64,000 nucleotides of DNA from Ischnura elegans (Eukaryota; Arthropoda; Insecta; Odonata; Coenagrionidae), in NCBI RefSeq assembly GCF_921293095.1, contig NW_025791658.1:5456001-5520000 (forward strand). The letters are read 5' to 3'. Position numbers and translations under genes: made by a program. Under the pieces are notes generated by a model. It ran no database searches, was not told the DNA's origin, and was given only the letters and a program-made list of their open reading frames with translations. Positions 11,461 through 20,872 of this stretch are shown piece by piece (position 1 is the stretch's first letter; every line of letters begins with the position of its first letter).

Positions 11461-11889
11461 CTTACCAAAAGGCAGAGTGGTAAACTCGTCCAATTTTTTT
11501 TTTACATTGGAGGTACATGTTATGTGCTCAGATATATTGTGAAATAAAAATGGTGGTGTTTTCACTGCCACTATGAATATTTCAGGTTTTACTTTTGCTC
11601 CTGTCTCCGTGAGGGGGATTTTGGATGGCTCTGAACATAGTTAAAAGTTAAATGACTATGTCAGTCATCAGTCAGAAAAGTTAAAAAAATGCATTTGAAT
11701 ATTGTCCCTCCCTTTACTTTTACCATGGGTATTTTTGGAAAAAAGGGGGGACTATAATCAGACATATACGGTATGAGTACAATCACGTTATTGCTGCTAA
11801 AAAGATCGCGATCAGGATGAGGTAGCTGTGAATAATTCCGTAAATTAACCTAAAATAATGGACGATTTCATTATGGTATTCTACCGATT
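11461..11889. other. intronic sequence, no gene
   Basis: AT-rich. Near 11770-11815 is a short match (GAGTACAATCACGTTATTGC, then AAAAAGATCGC) to the dispersed repeat at 18990-19230 and 56661-56910. Nothing else is recognised. Confidence 0.4.
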
Positions 11890-11904
11890 AAGGTAGGTTT
11901 CCAT

Positions 11905-12585
11905 GGATTACAAAAGACGTGATCTGGGAGCCTCCCTTTCCTTCCATTACCGTCTTCTTCAATTCACTATAAGGCCTACTCTCTTTCAATCTATCTAAAA
12001 ATCCTATTCTTTTCCTTCCCCTCCCTGGTTTCCCTAACATTCTACCCTCTAACCCCATATTCAACATCCCCTCACCGCTAAGCACTATCTCCATCCATAC
12101 ATTGTTTCCTCCACACCTCATCTAAAAGCTGCCTCTCCTCACCCACCATGTCCAGCACTTCGTCGTTCCTCCTAACATTCTACCCTCTATAACACTGTTT
12201 TCAACATCCCCTCTCCGCTAAGTACTCGCTCCATCCATACATTGTCTCCTCCGTACCTCATCCAAAAGCTGCCTCTCCTCGCCAACCATATCCAGCACTT
12301 CGTCGTTCCTTTTCCTCTCCGTCCATTTCACCCTCTCCATCCTTCTCCATACCCACATCTCGAATGCCTCCAATCTTCTCTCATCTTTTTTCCTAAGTGT
12401 CCACGTTCCCGCACCGTAGAGTGCTACACTCCAGATCAAACTCTTCACAAACCTTTTCTTTAAACTCTTACATAATGATCCTCTCAGAAGCTCCTTCCTG
12501 CTCATGAACACCTTTGCTAACACAAATCGCTTCCCAATTACCTTACTACTTAATCCGTTTTCCTCCAATATGCTTCCTACCGAAC
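11905..12585 (-). mobile_element. 5'-truncated RTE copy with 15-bp target duplication
   Basis: Minus-strand copy of the C-terminal end of the RTE element at 19.4-22.6 kb: LLRGSLCKSLKKRFVKSL, then MWVWRRMERVKW, then RGRKRIGFLDRLKESR. It is exactly flanked by AAGGTAGGTTTCCAT (11890-11904 and 12586-12600), a perfect target-site duplication. Within the copy, a unit of about 134 bp is repeated in tandem (about 12037-12170 and 12171-12306), which breaks the frame. The 5' end falls in the reverse-transcriptase C-terminus, as expected for abortive target-primed reverse transcription. Confidence 0.85.
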
Positions 12586-12672
12586 AAGGTAGGTTTCCAT
12601 TGAGTACTAAAGGCCCACGCGGGGTGAACTGCATAACATGGAATGACCCACCCCCTAACAGCCGTGACTCAC

Positions 12673-12894
12673 CGACATCCTGTCTGAAATTCCCGCGTTG
12701 CAAGCATCAATGGTGTTGGTCTCTGGGCCTCCCAAAGCATTTCCGCCTTCCGTCATTCGTCCCGATGGCACGGCGTCTCCCTCTGGGTCCCTCCCACTGG
12801 CCGAGGGCGCGGTGTCACACCCCTGCGCCCTCTCCGTCTCCCTCAGTGCTTTCCTCACCATCTTCAAACCTTTGCCACTCTCTCCTTTAACTGT
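12673..12894 (-). CDS. ZAD zinc-finger gene, exon 3 (linker)
   Basis: A 74-codon open exon on the minus strand, opened by the acceptor CTTATGCGTGCAG and closed by ATGTCG|GTGAGT, a strong donor; both junctions are phase 0. The peptide begins TVKGESGKGLKMVRKAL and continues through a charged, glycine- and proline-rich linker to GISDRMS. It has no recognisable domain. Base composition is much richer in G+C than the surrounding intron, as expected of coding sequence. It lies between the ZAD exons (16.7-17.3 kb) and exon 4 (2.9 kb) and keeps the frame. The assignment to the ZAD gene is inference. Confidence 0.65.
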
Positions 12895-13020
12895 CTGCAC
12901 GCATAAGAATAACAATACAGTGAAACCTCTTTAAAACGTAGTAATGGAGGGGACCAAAATTTAGTTGAATTTAGTTTAGTTGAAAGTTAAGTCAAAAACT
13001 AATTGACCTCCAAGGTTAAT

Positions 13021-13567
13021 AAATAATAATAATAATAAAGTCTTTATTCATCCTGAGCACAGTTACATTCGATGGATGTAGTCATTTTTACACTGTACCA
13101 TCAGAAAATTAAAGTTGAAACATATATATAGTTTACATTCTGATATTAAAATCTAAGTGGCATTAATAATAATATTTTAAAAAAATGGATGAAGTCAAAA
13201 ACACAAGGTGGAAATATCAAGTTCAAAGTATTCCTTAATATCATACAATGGTCTGTCCAGTAGCCACTTTTCCATCACCCCATGAAACTTGTTAAAGGTT
13301 GTATAGTGAACAGATTTGGGCAGCATATTAAAAAATTTAATGTCAAGAGTTGCCCTTGGGGTTTTGGCCAGTCTGCATCTAGTTACCTCTATGTTATTTT
13401 TATTTCTACTATAATAATTGTGGACATCAGCCCTAGTTTCATACACTTTTAAATTCTTTTTTACATGCAGTAAGCAATAGAAAATATACAAATTGAAGAC
13501 AGTCATTATTTTCAGCTTCACGAATAAGGGTTTACAATGTACATAAGATAACTGATCTGCATGCAAT
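13021..13567 (-). pseudogene. antisense 3' end of a jockey/CR1-like LINE
   Basis: On the minus strand the reading frame ends a non-LTR reverse transcriptase: RADVHNYYSRNKNNIEVTRC, then FFNMLPKSVH, then DRPLYDIKEYFE. The 3' end finishes in AATAAAGACTTTATTATTATT, a microsatellite tail (13020-13039 on the plus strand). The element is heavily 5' truncated. It has inserted just after GACCTCCAAGGTTAATA, inside a copy of the repeat that continues uninterrupted at 13976-14050. Confidence 0.75.
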
Positions 13568-13659
13568 ACAGTAAAACCTCTTTACAAAGCTGGAAGTACT
13601 GCATTTTCATTTTGCCAAATAACACAAATTAAAAAGATCAACAAAATTGAAGAAATTCA

Positions 13660-13945
13660 ATTTTGAAAAACAACAATGCCCAAAATTTCTTTAACTAAAA
13701 CATGAGAAAATTCATTGAAAAAAATCCGCATAAACGTGCTTCGATCCACCCTATGTAGATTCAATAAAGAAAATGTCTTTCTGACAAGCAATTCTGATAC
13801 TCATTTACGTAGTTTTATTGAATTTGTATCCTCATTTTATTGTAATAAATTTAATGATTAAAAATGACACAGCCGCTCTTGATTTATAAACTAAACTGTA
13901 ATTTCATTGATTGTTAGGCGGTACGAAGTTTGCCGGGTCAGCTAG
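13660..13945 (+). mobile_element. Helitron 3' end fragment
   Basis: Matches, in opposite orientation, the terminal 290 bp of the Helitron at 48830-50956: GCATAAACGTGCTTCGATCC through GGCGGTACGAAGTTTGCC to GGGTCAGCTAG. The end carries the short GGCG...CGCC-type hairpin followed by CTAG expected of a Helitron 3' terminus. The base after CTAG is G, not T, so the downstream flank has changed or the junction is rearranged. Confidence 0.7.
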
Positions 13946-14030
13946 GACCCAGCTATGCAAAGAGGAAGCTCTAGTGGAGTGGACAAAAATTTAGTTTAAT
14001 TTAGTTTAGTTGAAAGTTAAGTCAAAAACT

Positions 14031-14190
14031 AATTGACCTCCAAGGTTAATACGGAGGTCAAAGGTCATAGAGGTAACAGTCGGGTATATCGCGCTTTAAA
14101 ATCAAGTCTACAATGGTCGAGTGGCAGCAGGCAGAAGTGCTCATCGAGTCATACAGAGGGCAACAGCTGCTGTGGGTTGCATTTTTGACC
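14031..14190 (+). pseudogene. MADF-domain exon fragment, copy 1
   Basis: ATG at 14113 opens MVEWQQAEVLIESYRGQQLLW, the first helix of a MADF (Myb/SANT-like) domain, which normally reads LIExYxxxxxLWDPxxxxY. After LLW the frame leaves the domain (VAFLTFQ) and stops at 14218-14220. Upstream, from 14031, it is nearly identical to copy 2 and includes AGGTCAAAGGTCA at 14055-14067. MADF proteins are DNA-binding adaptors and also occur in DNA transposons. Which source applies here is open. Confidence 0.6.
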
Positions 14191-14481
14191 TTTCAACCTC
14201 ACAATGAGGGTACAAACTAAAAATTTGAATTTGCCTTAAGGGGTTTCAATGTTAAAATAATCGAGACAGAGAAATGTCTGAATTTCATTGTCCAAGATGT
14301 CAATTCTTAGGTTTTCGGACACGAGGAAACAGAAAATAACACGTTTATTCACGAAAATTCAACCGTTGACCCTGTGAGGTCACAATCAAGGTCATAAGGG
14401 TGGCAAAAAGAATAGGTGTCGATCCGTGAGTTTAGAGGGTGTCCAAGTCAATGGTATTATCCTTACACCCGTATTATCCAC

Positions 14482-14650
14482 TAATTGACCTCCAAGGTTA
14501 ATACGGAGGTCAAAGGTCATAGAGGTAACAGTCGGGTATATCGCGTTTAAAATCAAGTCTACAATGGTCGAGTGGCAGCAGGCAGAAGAGCTCATCGAGT
14601 CATACAGAGGGCAACGGCTGCACTGGGATCCCTTAGCAGAAGATTATTAG
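14482..14650 (+). pseudogene. MADF-domain exon fragment, copy 2
   Basis: ATG at 14564 opens MVEWQQAEELIESYRGQRLH, then WDPLAEDY and a TAG stop at 14648-14650. After the stop the same frame goes on NRKKKDDTR, so the stop looks like a point mutation of a tyrosine codon inside a MADF domain (DPxxxxYYNRxKKDxA). About 155 bp, including the upstream AGGTCAAAGGTCA (14507-14519), is shared with copy 1, 450 bp to the left. It looks like a captured or transposon-borne exon, now dead. Confidence 0.65.
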
Positions 14651-14812
14651 AACAGAAAGAAAAAGGATGATACGAGGGTGAAAATGGGCCAAGCTTTTAG
14701 CTTAGCAACTGAATCTATCACACGTTATTTGTGCATTTTTGACTCTGCTGGACTCCAGTTATAAAACAAATGTTATACAAAACAAATGTTACTTGAGTAA
14801 CTTTTTCATATA

Positions 14813-14898
14813 CAGTAAAACCTCTTCACATTGTAGCGGAGGGGTCCAAAATTTAGGCAATTTGATGCATGGAGGTTCACAATAGAGAGGTTTTAGTG
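14813..14898. mobile_element. very short MITE, 86 bp
   Basis: Starts TA-CAGTAAAACCTCTTCACAT and ends ATAGAGAGGTTTTAGTG, a near-perfect hairpin with a loop of about 20 bp. Related CAGTGAAACCTCTTTAAAAC and CAGTAAAACCTCTTTACAAA ends occur at 12916 and 13570. Tc1/mariner/pogo type, inferred from TA and CAGT. Confidence 0.65.
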
Positions 14899-15082
14899 AT
14901 ATGCACCATTTTTTCATATCCTTTGGAAATGAAAGGCACTGCTGTCTTTTAAATCGTTAAATTTATGCATTTAAACAAACATGCATGCATTAGTGAACAT
15001 ACATTTATTTATTTAACAAACTTTCGCTCATGGAGATTCTGCGTTACATAGATAGTTTAATACAAGCATAGAAATATGGACA

Positions 15083-15530
15083 CGATTCATCAGATGATAC
15101 ATATGGTGCATGTTTCTCTATGGAAGCGAGGCTTGGACGTTGACAGCAGCAGAGAAGTCAAGAGTGGAAGCATTCGAAATGTGGTGCTACCGAAGAATGA
15201 TGAAGATAAAATGGATTGACCGTGTGAGTAACCAGGAAGTGCTAAGGAGAGTGGGAGAAAAGAGAAGCCTCCTAAAAACATTAAGCAGAAGAAGGGACAA
15301 CTTAGTTGGCCACATTTTGAGGCACGATGGCCCGATGAAGACAATCGTTGAAGGACAAGTGGAAGGGAAAAAGGGCAAGGGACGGCCCCGAATGAGTTAT
15401 ATCAGACAGGTTATAAAGGATGTAAAAGAGAATAAATATGTAGTTATGAAGAGATTAGCGGATAGGAGAGAGAAATGGAGAGCTGCGTCAAACCAATCTT
15501 AGGATTGTTGACTGATGATGATGAACCTCT
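15083..15530 (+). pseudogene. RTE-like LINE 3' end, family 2
   Basis: The open frame from 15110 codes for the C-terminus of an endonuclease/reverse-transcriptase LINE: FLYGSEAWTLTAAEKSRVEA, then RRMMKIKWIDRVSN, then HILRHDG, then KGKGRPRMSYIRQV. It ends in NQS and the simple tail TGATGATGATGA (15516-15527). This is a second family, distinct from the RTE at 19.4 kb. Two more 3' ends of the same family lie at 15660-15935 and, reversed, at 18018-18370. All are 5' truncated. Confidence 0.75.
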
Positions 15531-15659
15531 GCGAGAGCTTTCAAACAAAACGGTTCATGAGTAGGACAAGAATCGCATGCGACGGCACATTCGAAGAGAG
15601 AATCGGAATTCTTTCCACCCTCATGGAGCGTTGCATTCACTGAAACTATTATTTAAAAT

Positions 15660-15935
15660 TTCAATGTGGTGCTAGCAAAGAATGATGAAGATAAAATGGA
15701 TCGACCGTGTAAGTAACGAGGAAGTGCTGAGAAGAGTGGGAGAAAAGAGAAGCCTCCTAAAAACCTTCAGCAGAAGACGGAGCAACTTAGTTGGTAACAT
15801 ATTATGAGGCACGATGGCCTAATGAATTACAATCGTAGAAGGACAGGAGGAAGAGAAGAAGGGCAAGGGACTGCTCTCAATGAGTTACGTAGGACAGGTT
15901 ATTAGGTGAGTAAAAGAGAAGAAATAAGCCGCTAT
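15660..15935 (+). pseudogene. RTE-like LINE 3' end, family 2, decayed copy
   Basis: Nucleotide match to 15180-15425 (GTGGTGCTA-C-AAGAATGATG, GAAGTGCTGAGAAGAGTGGG, GGCACGATGGCC) but with several small indels and stops. It lies 500 bp after its sister, in the same orientation. Confidence 0.7.
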
Positions 15936-16019
15936 GGCTGTGACATAATTTTGTGATTTTGGGAAAAAATATAAAATTAAGATTTTTTCCACTGTATTAT
16001 TGTTTTCAATACATTTCAA

Positions 16020-16390
16020 AAGGTCTATTCCCACACGGAAAATAGATATCTATAGATATCTATATATTGTCTATTTTCATCTATGAATAGATGTATATCT
16101 AATAGATGTCTTTTAGACATCTATTAGATGTGCAGGTGAAAAGGGGCGATTTTGGATACATCTCCGAAAGTGTGTTTTAAAACGCGATTCATGAGCTATG
16201 GAAGCGATATAACATTTGATTTAGGGACAATTTTTTTGGTTCCTTACTGGAGTGATGGCGGACTTGAAAAATTTTGCGACGCGTAGAACGATGCCTGGCG
16301 ACTATGCCAACTGCATCTATATATTGACTATTTTCATCTATGAATAGATGTATGATTCCATTGAATGGGCCTTAGTTTGGCTGTAATTAA
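16020..16390. repeat. ATCTAT-rich element with repeated ends
   Basis: The phrase CTATTTTCATCTATGAATAG, followed by ATGTAT, occurs at 16071 and again at 16328, bracketing about 240 bp. At 16045-16140 there is also a run of palindromes (AGATATCTATAGATATCT; CTAATAGATGTC-TTTTAGACATCTATTAG). Probably a small foldback-type element, not classified. Confidence 0.5.
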
Positions 16391-16440
16391 TTTATTTCCG
16401 AGTGGTATTTTTAACAATCGTTATATAATTTCAAAAAAGC

Positions 16441-16530
16441 TCCATTTCTACAACAGGATCAGTTGGTGTAGTGGTGAGCGCGATTGGCTTTGAAATGGGG
16501 AACACAAGTTCAATGCCATGTCGCAGCATT
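16441..16530 (+). repeat. tRNA-like SINE head fragment
   Basis: GGATCAGTTGGTGTAGTGG resembles a tRNA A box and AAGTTCAATGCCATG a decayed B box, 40 bp apart, followed by a T-run (Pol III stop). It does not fold into a proper tRNA, so a SINE remnant is likelier than a tRNA gene. Confidence 0.4.
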
Positions 16531-16680
16531 TTTTTTTGTAGTTTTCATTTTGATCATACGGGGAAAATTTTTTCACTGATGTTTATTTTCTGTGTGGGTT
16601 AAAATTGTTCTCTAATGTTTTCAACTTGACACCCCATTCTGCCCCGTGTTCCTGTATATCCCTCATCTACGGATACTAAC

Positions 16681-16851
16681 CTTTTTCACCACCCCACTTG
16701 CCAGATTCGACCGGGAGAAGTCACTCTGCCGGACGCGATTATTGAAAACGAAGAGAGATTCCAAACATCGACGCTTAAAAAGCCGAAAGTCACTCAGTTT
16801 ATCCAAACAAGTACGGCAAACCAACCATGGGTAATTTTTCTCCTGGGAAAT
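16681..16851 (-). CDS. ZAD zinc-finger gene, exon 2 (second half of ZAD)
   Basis: 57 codons between acceptor ATTTCCTTCAG and donor AAAAAG|GTTAGT, both phase 0. The peptide opens ISQEKNYPWLVCRTCLDKLS, then DFRLFKRRCLESL. CxxC followed by xKLxxFxxFKxxCxES is the C-terminal half of the ZAD (zinc-finger-associated domain), which binds one zinc with the two cysteine pairs and mediates dimerisation of insect C2H2 proteins. It follows in frame on exon 1 at 17168-17302. After the ZAD comes a short basic stretch (FNNRVRQSDFSRSN) leading into the linker exons. Confidence 0.8.
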
Positions 16852-17167
16852 CTGAAGGAAATAAAAATAAACCTTGATTAAAGTCACAGAATTCGCGCAC
16901 GGAGCAATAATTACTAGCTACGAATAAATGCTTCAAATGACATGTACACAGAGTTGTCTAATTGTGAAATATAGATAAGCTATAATAAAATGCGAAGAAT
17001 TGTTAAAAGCATTACTGTATCAAAAAGATGCTTCGAAGATGTTTACTTTAGTCAGTTGACATGTTTGTGTTTACAGAAAAGAAGTTGTCATTAGCAGACG
17101 TGATTATTTCATAATGTCAAACGTGAATAGCGTCCAAGGTTTACAAATTTTGATACGAAGTACTCAC

Positions 17168-17302
17168 CTCAACCTGAAGAAGGTCTTCCAATGCATTGCC
17201 CACAGTAAATTCAAGATCAGTGGTCTCGCTAAAAATGTCCAACAACTCTCCACTGCTACAAAGGCATAATCGGCACAACTTATACAACGGCAAGCGCGGC
17301 AT
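17168..17302 (-). CDS. ZAD zinc-finger gene, exon 1 (first half of ZAD)
   Basis: 45 codons from an ATG at 17300-17302 to the donor GAG|GTGAGT, phase 0. The peptide reads MPRLPLYKLCRLCLCSSGEL, then LDIFSETTDLEF, then ALEDLLQVE. CRLC with LLDIFS is the start of a ZAD. With exon 2 it gives both cysteine pairs (CxxC ... CxxC) and the IxxxLxxxV helix between them. ZAD proteins are nuclear and mostly act as transcription or chromatin-architecture factors. The ATG is the simplest start, but an acceptor-like TTTTCAAATAG about 40 bp upstream means a further 5' exon is possible. The C2H2 fingers have not been reached by the left edge. Confidence 0.8.
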
Positions 17303-17445
17303 GTCAAAATGTTCGGACCTCCCACCGCGTAACACAAATCTATTTGAAAATAATCAGCAGCAAGCCAAAAATAAGAACACACACAATCACCTTCCCACGA
17401 AATACATTCCTCATTAATCCTTCCACATAAAAAAGGAAGATACAT

Positions 17446-18017
17446 CCCTTGTCTATAAAAATACTTGTTACTTACGCTTAATTGAGGAACGTCCCCATTG
17501 AAATGATCTGCCTGACTAACTATGTGAATACTTCTCTATCCTGCTTTTACCAAGAATAAATCCAATCCACAAAACTTATCAGAAAACTTACAAAAATCAC
17601 ACAGTATCAGAAAACGGCGCAATCTGGCTACCTGTTTTTAAACGCATAGCGACTGTGTTTTGTCAAAACGAGACCGCAGAGCGCCAAAGTTAAAAGCCTA
17701 TGTGCAACATTCACAAATAACATCCGTCGCTTTTTAACTTCAGTGACTTTACATATGATTGCGTTCCTGTGCAATAATTATAAATAATCACATCAAAAAT
17801 ATATAATTAGCTTCCAAGCAAAGTTTGAAGTGTAATTGGGCAAGAACGTGGAACTTACTGTTGATGTTAAAAAAAAGGTGTCATATGAGTTCCCCTTTAC
17901 GACAAAACAAATATATATATATATATGCTAAAATCTGACTCGGAAAATGGCCAGAATACCAGATACGAGTATTCCGCATTTTCGAAATGAACCCTCACCC
18001 ACTTTGAAATAAATTGA
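17446..18017. promoter_or_regulatory. upstream flank of the ZAD gene
   Basis: Non-coding. This is where a promoter for the minus-strand ZAD gene would sit. I see no convincing TATA or initiator. A TA microsatellite lies at 17911-17924. Confidence 0.3.
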
Positions 18018-18370
18018 ACGATGAGTTTCCATCATTATCATCAGTCAAAAATCCTGCGATTGGTTTGACGCAGCTCTCCATTCCTCTCTCCTACCCACCA
18101 GCCTTTTCATGGCCACGTATTTCTTTTCTTTTAAATCCTTAATAACCTGTCCCATGTAATTCATTCGGGGCCGTCCCTTGCCCTTTTTCCCTAAAAATGT
18201 GGCCAACCAAGTTGTCTTGTCTTCTGATCAAGGTTTTTAGGAGAGTTCTCTTTTCTCCCACTCTTCTTAGCACTTGCTCATTACTTACACCGTCAAACCA
18301 TTTTATCTTCATCATTCTTCAGTAGCACCACATTTTATTCAAGCCTAATTGCTTCCATTCAGGAACATAC
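18018..18370 (-). pseudogene. RTE-like LINE 3' end, family 2, reverse copy
   Basis: Reverse complement of the family at 15180-15527: ATCATTATCATCAGTCA tail first, then GATTGGTTTGACGCAGCTCT, then TTCGGGGCCGTCCCTTGCCC. It has small deletions and is not open. Confidence 0.75.
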
Positions 18371-18399
18371 TCCATATATGTAATTAGCATCTGGTGAAT

Positions 18400-18527
18400 A
18401 GGGTGGTTTACCTATTATTTTTTTATTGCCTAAATGGAAAGATTGTTTATTAATCGTAGAGTACGTATTTCACGCTCTTAGATATTTAAATGGCGATATC
18501 TATATTTAGCGATATTTATTTTTAATT
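18400..18527 (-). mobile_element. MITE family M3, end fragment
   Basis: AATAGGGTGGTTTACCTATT, then TTTTATTGCCTAAATGG, then GAGTACGTATTTCACGCTCT match the M3 right end. The copy is cut off at 18527, where a P1 TTAA element fragment begins. Confidence 0.7.
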
Positions 18528-18855
18528 TGAAGTCTGCAATTTACGTTCAAGCAACAATTATCCATATAGCAAATTCAAATAAACGAAGCATGAGTTGGCC
18601 GCGAACCAATGCCGCTGGTAGGGTTATAAACCCTGAAAGGAGGGAGCCAAATACCTTTGGAGTCCGAGATAATGCGGAGTCCCTGCTAGGAAGGGTTGAA
18701 AAAGGTTGGTGCTGAGAGTATGTGTGATTATCCACGAGACCCTTCTTAACAAATGTCCTGCAAAAATGCTCCATACGGAGAGGACGGAAGGGTCTCTTGG
18801 GGCTCAGTACAGCAGTCATACTAAGGCGAGAACTCCACCATCTCGAAAGGGTTAA
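18528..18855 (+). mobile_element. TTAA element family P1, right-end fragment
   Basis: Matches 45085-45387 and 53250-53567: GCAACAATTATCCATATAG, GGAGGGAGCCAAATACC, CGAGATAATGCGGAGTCC, then CTCGAAAGGG-TTAA. Only the end without palindromes is present. Confidence 0.7.
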
Positions 18856-18989
18856 TAGTAAGAATTAGTATGAGAAAGGATTAAACCTTATGTAGTTTAC
18901 AAAAAGATATATATAGTCTTTCACCATGAACACCGATTACCATTCATACTACACAAGAAACAAGAATTAACTTACATGAAACTCAAAAA

Positions 18990-19230
18990 GGAGTGGCTCC
19001 CGACTACGTGGCGTGGTGCCTGACAGTGTAGTTTCCGACGTCAAGCAGTGGTTTTGAAGCATTCGTGCAAACCACTTTTCTGTATCCGTGATCACACAGC
19101 AATGGATGTGTTGTTTTCGAAACCAGGCCTTACATGGAGCGTTAATAATACGAGTACAATCATGTTATCACCACTAATGAGATTGCAAACTGACTAATAA
19201 AGCACTCATTGAGTCCAGGAAGCACTCTAA
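18990..19230. repeat. dispersed repeat R1, copy at 56661-56910
   Basis: GTGGCGTGGTGCCTGACAGT, GAAACCAGGCCTTACATGG and GGAAGCACTCTAAAATAA are shared, same orientation, with 56661-56910. Unclassified and non-coding. Confidence 0.65.
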
Positions 19231-19459
19231 AATAAAGGAATAACTACATTAATAATAATATATTGTTTGTTTAACGTTAATTATGAACATTACATGTCGC
19301 GGTGGAAAGGCTTGCGCGTTCCTATGACCCCTAGAGCTGCACTGGCGGGACTAATTCTAAATTATTCCCGGTAGGGCCACCCATGCCAGATAGGTCGAAG
19401 GGTAGGAGCCAGACGAATGGTAGTCCACGTGATGGTGTCACGTAAAAAACACTGTTGGA

Positions 19460-20872
19460 ATGGAAGTGGGAAACCCTACCAACTATCTCTTCCCTGAACA
19501 CATGGAGTACAACCAAATGAGCCTCGGAATCTCATCGCCCGGGACCCGTCCGCAAAGGGCGGTTGTCGGGCACGGCAGCGAGGTCGGCAAGGTCCTCGGG
19601 GTCGCCAACATGCGAAATCCTTGCAGAGACTTATCATCATCACCATCAGCAGCAATGAAGAAAGAAGAAAAGAAGACCAAGAAGATGGAGAAGAAGAAGT
19701 CGGCTGTAAATGTAGGGACGTGGAATGTGAGGACTATGATGAGGGCGGGGAAATTAGAAAATATCAAAAGGGAAATGGATAAAGGGAGGATAGACATCTT
19801 AGGATTATGCGAGGTGAGGTGGAGGGATGGGGGGGACTATTGGAGTGATGGGTATAGGGTTATATATAGTGGAGGGGAAGAAAGCCAGCGGGGGGTAGCT
19901 TTAGTACTAAACAGGAAGATGGGTAAGCGTGTGGTAGGTATAGACCAGGTAAGCGATAGGATTCTGGTGGTAGAAATTGAGGCACGGCCCACCAACCTTG
20001 TGGTGGTCCAAGTTTACATGCCCACTAGCAATCATAGGGAGGAAGAAGTAGATGAGGTGTATGAACAGCTCGAGGAAATAATTAGAGACACACCGGGTAA
20101 GAAAAATCTGGTAGTGATGGGGGACTGGAACGCCTCAGTCGGGGAAGGCAGGGATGGAAACGAAATAGGAGATTTTGGTCTAGGAAAACGGAACGACAGG
20201 GGAGAGAAAGCAGCAGAATTTTGTAGGAGAAACAAATTATTCATCACAAACACGCGGTTCAATCATCATAAAGGGCGAAGGTACACGTGGAAAAGTCCAG
20301 GGGATGCGGGGAGATATCAAATAGACTACATTATGGTAAGACAGAGGTTTAGGAATAGTGTGAAAAACTCGCGCAGCTTCCCTGCAGCAGATGCGGATTC
20401 GGACCACAATCTAGTGCTCATGAAATGCAACGTAAGATTCAAAAGACTTATAAGAGTTAGGAAGACGAAGAAATGGAACGTAGAAGCCCTGAAGGGGAGT
20501 ATGAGGAGAGAATATCAGGAGCTAGTGGACATTAGTATACGGGAGATTGAAAGTACCAAGACGGTAGAGGAAAGATGGGATAATATAAAAACGGGAATAG
20601 TCAAAGCGGCGGAGAAGTCAATTGGTTACGTTGACATTAGAAGGATAAAGAAGCCGTGGATAACGGAGGCAATGGTAAATGAAATGGAGGAGAGGAGGAA
20701 GTGGAAGAACGTGGACACAGAACAGGGAAAAAGAATGTATAGGGAATTGAATAATCGATTACCACGTGAAACTAAGAGGGCAAGGGAGGCTTGGTGGAAA
20801 ACACAATGTGAGGAAATGGAAAAGTTCCAGAAGGATGGAGAAGTAGGCCAAATAGTTGTACGCCAAAGTTAA
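19460..20872 (+). pseudogene. RTE endonuclease region
   Basis: Apurinic/apyrimidinic-type endonuclease that nicks target DNA to prime reverse transcription. Visible in order: NVGTWNVRTMMRAGKLENI (about residue 84), LGLCEVRWRD (catalytic Glu), VQVYMPTSNH, VVMGDWNASVGEGRDGNEIG, TWKSPGDAGRYQIDYIMV and ADSDHNLVLM (catalytic Asp-His). These cover the usual exonuclease-endonuclease-phosphatase motifs. The first 75 or so residues of this frame are not recognisably part of the domain. The frame ends just after the linker to the RT, where a shift moves it into the frame that opens at 20856. Confidence 0.85.

Noticed and set aside
10929-11571. Open frames in a GC-rich block, possible CpG-island promoter or exon
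   Set aside because: The block is bounded by TG...CA and AATT repeats, with TATA-like and AATAAA signals, so a solo LTR is likelier. No frame looks like a known protein.
12242-12934. Long plus-strand open frames
   Set aside because: Shadows of the antisense RTE copy and of the minus-strand ZAD-gene exon at 12673-12894.
16441-16530. Possible tRNA gene
   Set aside because: A box-like and B box-like motifs only. No cloverleaf with paired acceptor and anticodon stems, and a Pol III T-run follows. Better read as a SINE head.
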